This document shows positions 6,042 through 11,398 of a stretch of DNA of 55,093 nucleotides, piece by piece (the stretch's first letter is position 1; the number at the start of each line of letters is the position of its first letter). The DNA is taken from the IMG/VR virus record IMGVR_UViG_3300032093_000174, positions 1-55,093 of that record, one strand, 5' to 3'. The notes beneath the pieces were generated by a model. The model saw only the letters and a list, made by a program, of their open reading frames with translations. It did no database searches and was not told where the DNA came from. The translations under genes were made by a program, and so were the position numbers. The stretch comes from a virus.

Positions 6042-6278
6042 ATGACCTCCTCCTTCATCCAAGACCAGCTCATTTCCATGGTTGCTCGCTTCATCTGCGA
6101 AGCCAAGGCTGGCGACATGCTCATGCTTCCTGCCATGGCAGCCCTCCACAAGCGTGAAGATGGCCGTATCTGCATGAGCCGCCGAGGAAGCCTGCCCATG
6201 CCCCTGTGGGAGCCCCTGAGCCACGATATTGTTGCCACCATCGTTCGGTGGAGCAAAGAAGACCTCCAGGCCGCCTGA
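6042..6278 (+). CDS. Small unknown phage protein, 78 residues
   Basis: The product begins MTSSFIQDQLISMVARFICE and contains a methionine-rich helix (KAGDMLMLPAMAALHKRE) and a C-terminal helix (LSHDIVATIVRWSKEDL). It is probably a small helical protein. Its start is set by leader hairpin copy 5. The stop codon sits in the loop of a strong hairpin (6268-6285) that also lies before the next gene. The function is unknown. Confidence 0.6.
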   Translation: MTSSFIQDQLISMVARFICEAKAGDMLMLPAMAALHKREDGRICMSRRGSLPMPLWEPLSHDIVATIVRWSKEDLQAA

Positions 6279-6285
6279 GCGGCCT
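6268..6285 (+). promoter_or_regulatory. Strong hairpin spanning the stop codon
   Basis: AGGCCGC (6268-6274), loop CTGA holding the stop codon, GCGGCCT (6279-6285). A pyrimidine-rich stretch follows (CTCTCCCCTCC), as after the leader hairpins, so this may combine gene end and leader for the gene at 6323. Confidence 0.55.
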
Positions 6286-6322
6286 CTCTCCCCTCCGCAT
6301 CCTCCGCATCCTCCCTAGAACC

Positions 6323-6511
6323 ATGCAAGACACCATCAACATCCTGGCCATCAGCAACAAAGGCCGTAGCCGCATTGGCACCACCATCACCACTGCCATT
6401 GTTGAGCAGAATTTTCACGACAAGCTTTTTATTGTGCTTCCGCAGTTCAATCAATGCCGATGGATTAAAAGGAACAATGATCCTGACTTTCGCATTATCC
6501 CGGAGGATTGA
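6323..6511 (+). CDS. Small unknown phage protein, 62 residues
   Basis: The product begins MQDTINILAISNKGRSRIGT and ends KRNNDPDFRIIPED. Two strand-like segments (TINILAISN, KLFIVLPQ) and a basic stretch are visible. The start follows a tract with a short tandem repeat (CCTCCGCAT twice). No family was recognised. AT content rises here compared with the preceding genes. Confidence 0.55.
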   Translation: MQDTINILAISNKGRSRIGTTITTAIVEQNFHDKLFIVLPQFNQCRWIKRNNDPDFRIIPED

Positions 6512-6550
6512 TTGCTCTCCTAGCAATTACTGTTCCATCGCTTTCCTACC

Positions 6551-6859
6551 ATGCACACCATCCGCAACTACAACAGCAACGGGCCTTACTTTCCCTCCAC
6601 TCAGGGGGTGTATCAAGCAGCCCGTCTCCGCGAATTGATCATGCACGTCAGAGTGTGCATGCAAGATGGAGACTACCAAATTGGTGTGTTTGATGATGAT
6701 GGTCAATGCAAAGGTATTTGGACTGATGAAGCAGAGCCTGAGCCTGATGGTGAAGGAGGCATGGTTCTAGGAAGGCCCGCTTATGTGCTGTATCGCCCTG
6801 GCGACATCCCTGCAGGTTTGTGGAACCTGATGCTCTCCAAGTTCAAGAGGGTTCGATGA
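6551..6859 (+). CDS. Unknown acidic phage protein, 102 residues
   Basis: The product begins MHTIRNYNSNGPYFPSTQGV and includes a helix (ARLRELIMHVRVCM), a strand pair (DYQIGVFDDDGQCKGIW), an acidic linker and a closing RPAYVLYRPGDIPAGLW segment. It looks like a complete small folded protein. The start lies in a pyrimidine-rich context (TTCCATCGCTTTCCTACC). The stop overlaps the next start as ATGA, so the two are probably translated together. The function is unknown. Confidence 0.65.
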   Translation: MHTIRNYNSNGPYFPSTQGVYQAARLRELIMHVRVCMQDGDYQIGVFDDDGQCKGIWTDEAEPEPDGEGGMVLGRPAYVLYRPGDIPAGLWNLMLSKFKRVR

Positions 6860-7011
6860 TTCTCGTAGATTTCTTCTCTGAAGAGGCCTGTAAAGGCACG
6901 GAACTCGTAGAAGGCTGGTATTGGTATGAGGACGATGGGGAAGAAGTGGGAGGGCCGTATAGAGACGAGAAAGCCGCCATTGCGGCGGCTCAATCAGGGC
7001 TTAAATGGTGA
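6856..7011 (+). CDS. Small acidic unknown protein, 51 residues
   Basis: Read from ATG at 6856, which overlaps the preceding stop as ATGA, the product begins MILVDFFSEEACKGTELVEG and ends AAIAAAQSGLKW. The aromatic core (GWYWYEDDGEEVGGPYRDEK) followed by an alanine helix resembles a mini strand-strand-helix unit common in phage proteins. It is the last gene before the repeat region. The function is unknown. Confidence 0.6.
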   Translation: MILVDFFSEEACKGTELVEGWYWYEDDGEEVGGPYRDEKAAIAAAQSGLKW

Positions 7012-7012
7012 G

Positions 7013-7096
7013 GGTCCGGCTGGTTTTGTATTGGATCCGGCTGAAAGTGTATTGGGTCCGGCTAGAGGTGTATTGGGTCCGGGCAAGGGTGTATTA
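7013..7096 (+). repeat. Four tandem 21-bp repeats (iteron-like)
   Basis: Four head-to-tail copies begin at 7013, 7034, 7055 and 7076. Each has the form GGTCCGGCT, five variable bases, then GTGTATTG or a close variant. The 21-bp period equals two helical turns, as in iterons bound by replication initiators. Variable bases inside each unit show the copies are not recent duplications. Confidence 0.8.
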
Positions 7097-7121
7097 GTGC
7101 GTTTGTACTATTTTCCTTGGC

Positions 7122-7140
7122 GAGAATGAGAATCGTTTTC
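7122..7140. promoter_or_regulatory. Fur-box-like site
   Basis: GAGAATGAGAATCGTTTTC matches the classical 19-bp Fur consensus GATAATGATAATCATTATC at 15 of 19 positions by eye. It sits between the 21-bp and 16-bp repeats. A chance match in a repeat-rich region cannot be excluded. Confidence 0.35.
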
Positions 7141-7143
7141 AAT

Positions 7144-7175
7144 AGTACTGGTGTACTGTAGTACTGGTGTACTAC
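7144..7175 (+). repeat. Two tandem 16-bp repeats
   Basis: AGTACTGGTGTACTGT is followed directly by AGTACTGGTGTACTAC. Each unit contains AGTAC and GTACT arms forming a near-palindrome. The 16-bp period is the same as in the next repeat array. Confidence 0.75.
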
Positions 7176-7192
7176 CATGCCGCCATGCGCAT

Positions 7193-7282
7193 AGCAGCAT
7201 ATGCCGGTAGCAGCATATGCCGGTAGCAGCATATGCCGGTAGCAGCATATGCCGGTAGCGACATATGCCGGTAGCGACATAA
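7193..7282 (+). repeat. Five tandem 16-bp repeats plus a partial copy
   Basis: Units begin at 7193, 7209, 7225, 7241 and 7257 with sequence AGCAGCATATGCCGGT; the last full unit and the partial one read AGCGACATA. Each unit contains the palindrome CATATG, extended to GCATATGC in the first four. The array is uninterrupted, so it is not a CRISPR. Confidence 0.85.
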
Positions 7283-7397
7283 TAGTGCAAATGTACCAGC
7301 ATAACCTGAGCCTATGATTCCCGGCCCTAGGATCAGCCAGGCTGATCAGACAAGCCGAGCCTATGGGCCAGCACCCCTCCCATAGCCTGAGCCTATC

Positions 7398-7516
7398 TGA
7401 CAAGCTGAGCTGATCAGACCGCCCCCTCTGACAAGCTGAGCTGATCAGACAAGCTGAGCCTATGGGCCGTGGCCCGCGTGACAAGCTGAGCTGATCAGAC
7501 AAGCTGAGCCTATGGG
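7398..7516 (+). repeat. Longer direct repeats with TGATCA cores
   Basis: TGACAAGCTGAGCTGATCAG starts at 7398, 7429 and 7479. At the last two sites the copy continues with ACAAGCTGAGCCTATGGG, giving a 50-bp spacing. Related pieces (CTGATCAGACAAGC, GAGCCTATGGG) occur from about 7330 to 7550. Each copy holds the palindrome CTGATCAG. Confidence 0.8.
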
Positions 7517-7785
7517 GCAAAGGCCAGTGATCAGCGCTGCTGATCAGGCCGCTAGTCTCACTTGTCTCGTGATAGGCGCGTGCGCGTGTGCGGTTCCAAT
7601 TACGGGGGGCGGCGATCACGGGCAGCAGCAGCAGCAGCCCCTACCATCCCTGCCCCCCTGCAGCCCTGGGCTAGTGGGCCACCTTTGCCACTGGCCCCCT
7701 AGCCTGGCCCTTTGGTTGACCTGCTACGGGGCCAGGCCCTTTAATGGGCTCACTGGCGAGAGCCAGCCCTCCACCCCCAAAGCTC

Positions 7786-9492
7786 ATGACCGCTTCCAAC
7801 CTGCCCAAAGCTGCCCTGGCCATCCTGGCCCTGCCGGGCGTCCAGTCCCTTGAGCGCGAGCCTGACGGCTGGTGCTGCCATCTGCACTACGGCTGGACGA
7901 CTGACGCCCTTAGTGGGGGCGGCACTATCATCGATTCAAACCTGGCCACAATCAGGGCCTACGTGAGGGGGGCCTATGTGATGCCAGCCCCTGCCCCTGC
8001 TGCAGTCCCTGCCCCCCATCCCTGCAGCGCTGAGGCCGTGGCCGACGACCTGCTATGGGCTTTGGATCAGCTTCGCTCAGAGCCTGAGCCTGCCCCTGCC
8101 CGTGGCCCCCTGCTGCCCGGCGAGACTGCCGCCCCTGCAGCCCCTGCCCCTGCAGGCCCTGCCCCTGAGCTGCCTGCCTTTGTCACCTGCCAGCAGCAGC
8201 AGCAGCAGCCGCAGCAGGGGGGCGAGTGGCGCCACCCTGCCCGTGGTGGCCGTGTGGCCTGGGATGAACCGGGAGAGTCTGCTGCAGCCCTGGCAGCCCT
8301 GCCCCCTCTGCCCCCTCTGCCCCCTGCCCCTGCTGCAGCCCCTGCCCCTGCTGCAGCCCCTGCCCGTCAGGCCGTGGCCCCTGGCCCCCTGGCCCGTAGC
8401 GTGGCCCCTGCCCGCTTACCTGCAGACGTGGCAGCTCTGCTGGCCCGATTTGGCCTTACGCTTGAAGGTCTTCTGACCGTGGGGGCCTCAAACGCCAAAC
8501 TCGCAAAGGGGGCGGCCCTGGCCTGGCCCGTGATCCTGCACCATCTGCCAGCAAAGGCCCTGGCTCAGGCCGTGGCAGGCCCTGCCCCTGGCAGCACTGC
8601 CCCCCGTAGTCGCATCCCTGGCCTGCAGGCCCTGGCAGAACGCGAGGGGGTGCTGGCCCTGGCCATGGCCCATAACGGCTGCCCCTGGGCATCTCAGGGC
8701 TGCGCGGCAGGCTGTCTGGCCTGGGCTGGCCATGGCGGCATGTCGGTGACCGTGGCAGCAGCCCGTGCCCGTAGGACTCTGGCGATGCTGGCAGGGGGGC
8801 CCGTCTACACCCGCGCCATCCTTTGGGCTCTGGCCCGTGCTTACCGGCAGGCTCAGGCCAAAGGGCTGCCCCTGGCTTACAGACTGCGCGGTACTGATGA
8901 TCTGCACTGGCATCTGGCCCGCCTCACTATCACCCCTGCAGAGGCTCAGAGCCTGGCCCGTCGCTATGGGTTGCCCGTGGCTCCCGGTGAGGGGATCACG
9001 CTTACTGAGGCCCTGGCCCTGGCCCCTGCTGGCACCATCCGCCCCTACGACTACAGCGCAGCCCCCGTGGATGGCCCTTTCGGCCTCAAGGCTCAAAGGT
9101 CAGCGGGCATCGATACGACCTGCAGCCTCAAGGCTGACCGGCAGGGGGGCGTCGACGTGGCGATACAGGCAGTCGCCGCAGGGTTCCGCGTGGCCGTGCC
9201 CGTGGCCCTGGCAAAGGGCCAGCCCTTGCCCGCCGTGCTGATCCTTGAAACCGGAGCCCAGGCCGTCGACCTGGCCTGTATCGATGGCGACACGTCCGAT
9301 CACCGATGGGCTGACCCGCAAGGGCCAGGCCTGGCAGGGGGCTGTGATGGCGTGGCCGTCATCCTGCGCACAAAGAGCAGCAGGGGCAAAGGGCCAGAGG
9401 CTGATGCATTCTCCCTGCAGCCTGTGATGGGCGTCTGGCAGCCCCTGGCAGGGGGCGGCCGGGCCATGCTCCGGGCTGAACCCTGGGCTTGA
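7786..9492 (+). CDS. Gene-88-like protein with Pro/Ala linker, GC-rich
   Basis: A 568-residue product when read from ATG 7786 (MTASNLPKAALAILALPG). An N-terminal small domain (to about 65) is followed by a Pro/Ala/Gln low-complexity linker (about 65-225). The C-terminal domain has the pattern of phage gene-88/DUF7227-type proteins: cysteines C299, C306 and C310 in CPWASQGCAAGC, then AGHGG, an arginine-rich helix, RLRGTDDLHW (366-375) and YDYS (421-424). These match the family's CP..T..C...C, RLNGTSD and YDYT motifs. No biochemical role is established for the family. Base composition is far richer in GC than the neighbours (codons GCC, CTG, CCC dominate), suggesting recent transfer. The repeats upstream may be its binding sites, which is inference. 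Confidence 0.65.
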   Translation: MTASNLPKAALAILALPGVQSLEREPDGWCCHLHYGWTTDALSGGGTIIDSNLATIRAYVRGAYVMPAPAPAAVPAPHPCSAEAVADDLLWALDQLRSEPEPAPARGPLLPGETAAPAAPAPAGPAPELPAFVTCQQQQQQPQQGGEWRHPARGGRVAWDEPGESAAALAALPPLPPLPPAPAAAPAPAAAPARQAVAPGPLARSVAPARLPADVAALLARFGLTLEGLLTVGASNAKLAKGAALAWPVILHHLPAKALAQAVAGPAPGSTAPRSRIPGLQALAEREGVLALAMAHNGCPWASQGCAAGCLAWAGHGGMSVTVAAARARRTLAMLAGGPVYTRAILWALARAYRQAQAKGLPLAYRLRGTDDLHWHLARLTITPAEAQSLARRYGLPVAPGEGITLTEALALAPAGTIRPYDYSAAPVDGPFGLKAQRSAGIDTTCSLKADRQGGVDVAIQAVAAGFRVAVPVALAKGQPLPAVLILETGAQAVDLACIDGDTSDHRWADPQGPGLAGGCDGVAVILRTKSSRGKGPEADAFSLQPVMGVWQPLAGGGRAMLRAEPWA

Positions 9493-9519
9493 GCCCTGCT
9501 CATAGGCTGGCCCTCGTTT

Positions 9520-9551
9520 GCCCCCCGTTACCATGGCGGGGGGCCTTGTTT
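9520..9551 (+). terminator. Strong GC-rich terminator
   Basis: GCCCCCCG (9520-9527) pairs with CGGGGGGC (9537-9544) around TTACCATGG, followed by CTTGTTT. It ends the GC-rich segment. Confidence 0.75.
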
Positions 9552-9590
9552 CGCTTAATTGGGAGACAATTATCATTAGAAATGCTCAAC

Positions 9591-9606
9591 GATACGATTT
9601 CGTATC
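9591..9606. promoter_or_regulatory. Palindrome GATACGA-TT-TCGTATC
   Basis: A perfect 7+7 inverted repeat around TT. It is followed immediately by ATCAGC-ATC-GCTGAT (9607-9621), a second inverted repeat. Such closely spaced palindromes suit operators or replication-protein sites. Confidence 0.5.
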
Positions 9607-9647
9607 ATCAGCATCGCTGATCAGTTGCAAAACGTTACAGAGAGCAG

Positions 9648-9663
9648 TAGTACGGCCGTACTA
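9648..9663. promoter_or_regulatory. Perfect palindrome TAGTACGGCCGTACTA
   Basis: A 16-bp perfect palindrome without a spacer. No adjacent + strand gene explains it. Confidence 0.5.
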
Positions 9664-9809
9664 TCGCAGGGGGGCGGGGATACCCAAATTAGGAGCGACG
9701 CAATTTTCAATCCATTTTTTTGCCCCCATGTGCCACTTCCCAGTGCGCACTGACCGAACGATCTAGAGCTGAACGATGGGGAGTGAGGTCACCAAGATTG
9801 TTCGTAATC

Positions 9810-9923
9810 TTATGGTTCTTTCAGGATGAGGGCTATGGCAAGGAGGACGAAAGTAAGGAGAATTAGTAGAGCAATGATTACGCTCCAGGAGGGATCAGTT
9901 GGAGAGGCGAGGGGATGAAGCAT
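9810..9923 (-). CDS. Minus-strand micro membrane protein, 37 residues
   Basis: The minus strand from the ATG at 9923 to a TAA at 9810-9812 encodes MLHPLASPTDPSWSVIIALL followed by ILLTFVLLAIALILKEP. A polar N-terminus of about 13 residues is followed by one long hydrophobic segment (about 14-34) and a short KEP tail. The clean hydrophobic pattern is unlikely by chance. It is the only coding candidate in an otherwise empty stretch, and its mRNA leader would carry the hairpin at 9933-9984. A single-span membrane peptide; the function is unknown. Confidence 0.5.
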   Translation of the reverse strand: MLHPLASPTDPSWSVIIALLILLTFVLLAIALILKEP

Positions 9924-9932
9924 GAGTTTATG

Positions 9933-9984
9933 AAGGCCGCTTGCGAGAGGGTAGCTCCCCCAGGAGCGTCATTCATGCGGCCTT
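9933..9984. promoter_or_regulatory. Long-stem RNA-like element
   Basis: AAGGCCGC (9933-9940) pairs with GCGGCCTT (9977-9984). Inside is a second stem GCTCC (9954-9958) with GGAGC (9963-9967). On the minus strand it lies about 10 nt upstream of the start of the micro membrane protein, so it may be its leader; on the + strand it is unattached. Confidence 0.5.
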
Positions 9985-9996
9985 AGTCTTACTATT

Positions 9997-10010
9997 GTCT
10001 CATTTGAGAC
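9997..10010. promoter_or_regulatory. Palindrome GTCTCA-TT-TGAGAC
   Basis: A perfect inverted repeat. Its half GAGACT/AGTCT recurs in the inverted repeat at 10302-10323, about 300 bp away, so the two could be sites for one protein. Confidence 0.45.
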
Positions 10011-10087
10011 TGTTTTAAGACTGGTGATAGCTACGCACAATATGAGCGATCAATAGAAAAGAAGAAAGCGAAAGGAGGTGGTAGGGA

Positions 10088-10135
10088 AGGAGCCCAGGAA
10101 TGTACCGCCTTGGGGGCTCAGCTCGTAGGGCTCCT
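10088..10135 (+). ncRNA. Structured element A (conserved core, closing helix)
   Basis: AGGAGCCC (10088-10095) pairs with GGGCTCCT (10128-10135). The enclosed segment has the core CGCCTTGGGGGCTC, then AGCTCGTA. Element B (10185-10230) has the same core and a different closing helix that also pairs. The orientation is not known; the core hairpin GCC/GGC forms on either strand. Confidence 0.45.
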
Positions 10136-10184
10136 AGCAAAGGCTTCTTAAAAGAAGGGAGTTGAGAGGAGGATGGTGGAGCTG

Positions 10185-10230
10185 AGCCGCTTGTTATCTA
10201 TCGCCTTGGGGGCTCCTGCTCGTAGCGGCT
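10185..10230 (+). ncRNA. Structured element B (second copy)
   Basis: AGCCGC (10185-10190) pairs with GCGGCT (10225-10230). The enclosed segment has the core TCGCCTTGGGGGCTC, then CTGCTCGTA, nearly identical to element A. Between A and B lies the small inverted repeat CTTCTT-AA-AAGAAG (about 10144-10157). Confidence 0.45.
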
Positions 10231-10301
10231 TGCGGAGGCTTATGAACTGCTCGTAATGAAGCTCACAAGCTACGCCTATTGTTATTGTAGAGCCAAATCT
10301 C

Positions 10302-10323
10302 ATGAGTCTTAAATGAGACTCAT
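10302..10323. promoter_or_regulatory. Inverted repeat ATGAGTCT...AGACTCAT
   Basis: ATGAGTCT (10302-10309), spacer TAAATG, AGACTCAT (10316-10323). It shares GAGACT with the palindrome at 9997-10010. It lies about 105 bp upstream of the gene at 10429. Confidence 0.5.
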
Positions 10324-10428
10324 GCTATAGCAAGGAAGTGACAGTTGAGAAAGTGTCTTTTATTGGCAAATCAAGACAAAAGCAAGGAAAATAAGCGCTG
10401 TTAGCATGGCTTTCCCTTCTCCGCAACC

Positions 10429-10668
10429 ATGGGATATAACAACAGTCGCACGGGCTATGCCACAGTCGTCAGCTTTTGGAGAGTGTTCGTCTCTTCAGAA
10501 AGAGCATGGCCTCGCACCATTCGGGACTTGCCTGCCATGGTCAAGCCCCCTAAGGAGCAGTTCTACCGTCCACGAGTGGCAGCGCATAGCGGCCATCAAA
10601 TTGACCTCCTGGATTGGCACTTGTCTTTAGATGAGACGCCACCGGCCTGCTGCTATCCTGATTGGTAG
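10429..10668 (+). CDS. Small unknown phage protein, 79 residues
   Basis: The product begins MGYNNSRTGYATVVSFWRVF and ends LSLDETPPACCYPDW. It is basic in the middle (AWPRTIRDLPAMVKPPKEQF) and has a cysteine pair near the end. The start follows a pyrimidine-rich tract (CTTTCCCTTCTCCGCAACC), the initiation context used by many genes in this window. A frame at 10406 overlaps it, but its translation looks less protein-like. No family was recognised. Confidence 0.45.
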   Translation: MGYNNSRTGYATVVSFWRVFVSSERAWPRTIRDLPAMVKPPKEQFYRPRVAAHSGHQIDLLDWHLSLDETPPACCYPDW

Positions 10669-10681
10669 TTCCTTGTGTCCC

Positions 10682-11044
10682 ATGAGCTTCGCCAGTTCCC
10701 TGCTCTTCTCCATTGCAATGGATGCCTGCAAAGAGGACTTAGACGAAGCGCGAGAGCGTCTTGAAGCGTTTGAGCTATGCAACGACAAGGTGACTGCTGC
10801 TGCGCTTGGCTATCTGCTTGCTAAGCAAGAAGAAAAAAGGAAAGAAGAGCAAGAAGAATGGATTTACGACCGCTTGTGTTCCATCATTGATAGTTGCATG
10901 GAGTGCGATGGCACTTACTACACAGAAAGTGCAGTGGAAGCCATTTTTGAAGTGTTTTACGATTGGCTAATTCACCACACTGAAAAGGACTGCGAAAAAG
11001 AACTTACCAAATTGTTTAAGCCTTATGTTGTGCAAAAGCACTAA
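10682..11044 (+). CDS. Helical unknown protein with charged coiled segment
   Basis: Read from ATG 10682 the product has 120 residues. After a short hydrophobic start (MSFASSLLFSIAMDACKED) comes a helix with many Glu and Lys (LAKQEEKRKEEQEEWIYDRL), then a cysteine-containing helix (SIIDSCMECDGTYY) and an AIEVFYDWL-like C-terminal helix. ATG 10718 (MDACKED) also lies behind a pyrimidine tract and may be the real start. It is probably all-helical; the function is unknown. Confidence 0.6.
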   Translation: MSFASSLLFSIAMDACKEDLDEARERLEAFELCNDKVTAAALGYLLAKQEEKRKEEQEEWIYDRLCSIIDSCMECDGTYYTESAVEAIFEVFYDWLIHHTEKDCEKELTKLFKPYVVQKH

Positions 11045-11106
11045 TTGCTACCATTTTCTTTTCCCATAGCCTTTAGCCTTAAGGAGCTAGTCTCTTTAGG
11101 GCTTTT

Positions 11107-11295
11107 ATGTGGGATGATCTTCCTAGCCCCTTTATGGTGGGAGCCATTAAGGTGTGGCCGGTCCATTCCAGGCCAGATTTTTCTTGGTTCGTAGCTTACG
11201 AAGGTAAGCCGTTCTATTTCAAAACCAAGAGCAGCGCCATGCTCTTCGCCAGGGACAAGCAGTCCATGGAAGACCCAGAGGGGCTGTGCGACTAG
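11107..11295 (+). CDS. Small phage protein, 62 residues
   Basis: The product begins MWDDLPSPFMVGAIKVWPVH and contains a strand-rich core (DFSWFVAYEGKPFYFKTKSS) and a short helix (AMLFARDKQSMEDPEG). The F.V.Y.G.PF.F.T...A..FA pattern is typical of small phage proteins with a sheet followed by a helix. The function is unknown. It is separated from nrdA by a strong terminator. Confidence 0.6.
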   Translation: MWDDLPSPFMVGAIKVWPVHSRPDFSWFVAYEGKPFYFKTKSSAMLFARDKQSMEDPEGLCD

Positions 11296-11370
11296 CGCCA
11301 ATTGTGCAAAGATGTTGTGATTAAAGCTGGCACGATGGAAGTTTGAGCTAGGCTTTTTCCTGTTGTCACC

Positions 11371-11392
11371 AGCCCGCATGAGCGGGCTTTTT
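11371..11392 (+). terminator. Rho-independent terminator upstream of nrdA
   Basis: AGCCCGC (11371-11377), loop ATGA, GCGGGCT (11382-11388), then five T. It ends only 7 nt before the nrdA start, so nrdA is either expressed by read-through or the hairpin acts in its leader. Confidence 0.8.
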
Positions 11393-11398
11393 CGTCTC

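Larger units (their letters stand above)
9552..10428. other. Mostly noncoding region of about 880 nt
   Basis: No convincing + strand gene is seen. The contents are the palindromes, RNA-like elements and minus-strand micro gene listed separately. A weak minus-strand frame of 51 codons starting near 10303 (MRFGSTITIGVACELHY...) overlaps element B and is not called. Late in the stretch there are purine-rich tracts (AAAGAAGAAAGCGAAAGGAGG near 10060). Confidence 0.6.

Noticed and set aside
7193-7282. Tandem 16-bp repeats as a CRISPR array
   Set aside because: The units follow each other without spacers and no cas-like gene is near.
9518-9766. 82-residue + strand frame after the terminator
   Set aside because: It begins inside the terminator hairpin and its translation crosses several palindromes with no protein-like pattern.
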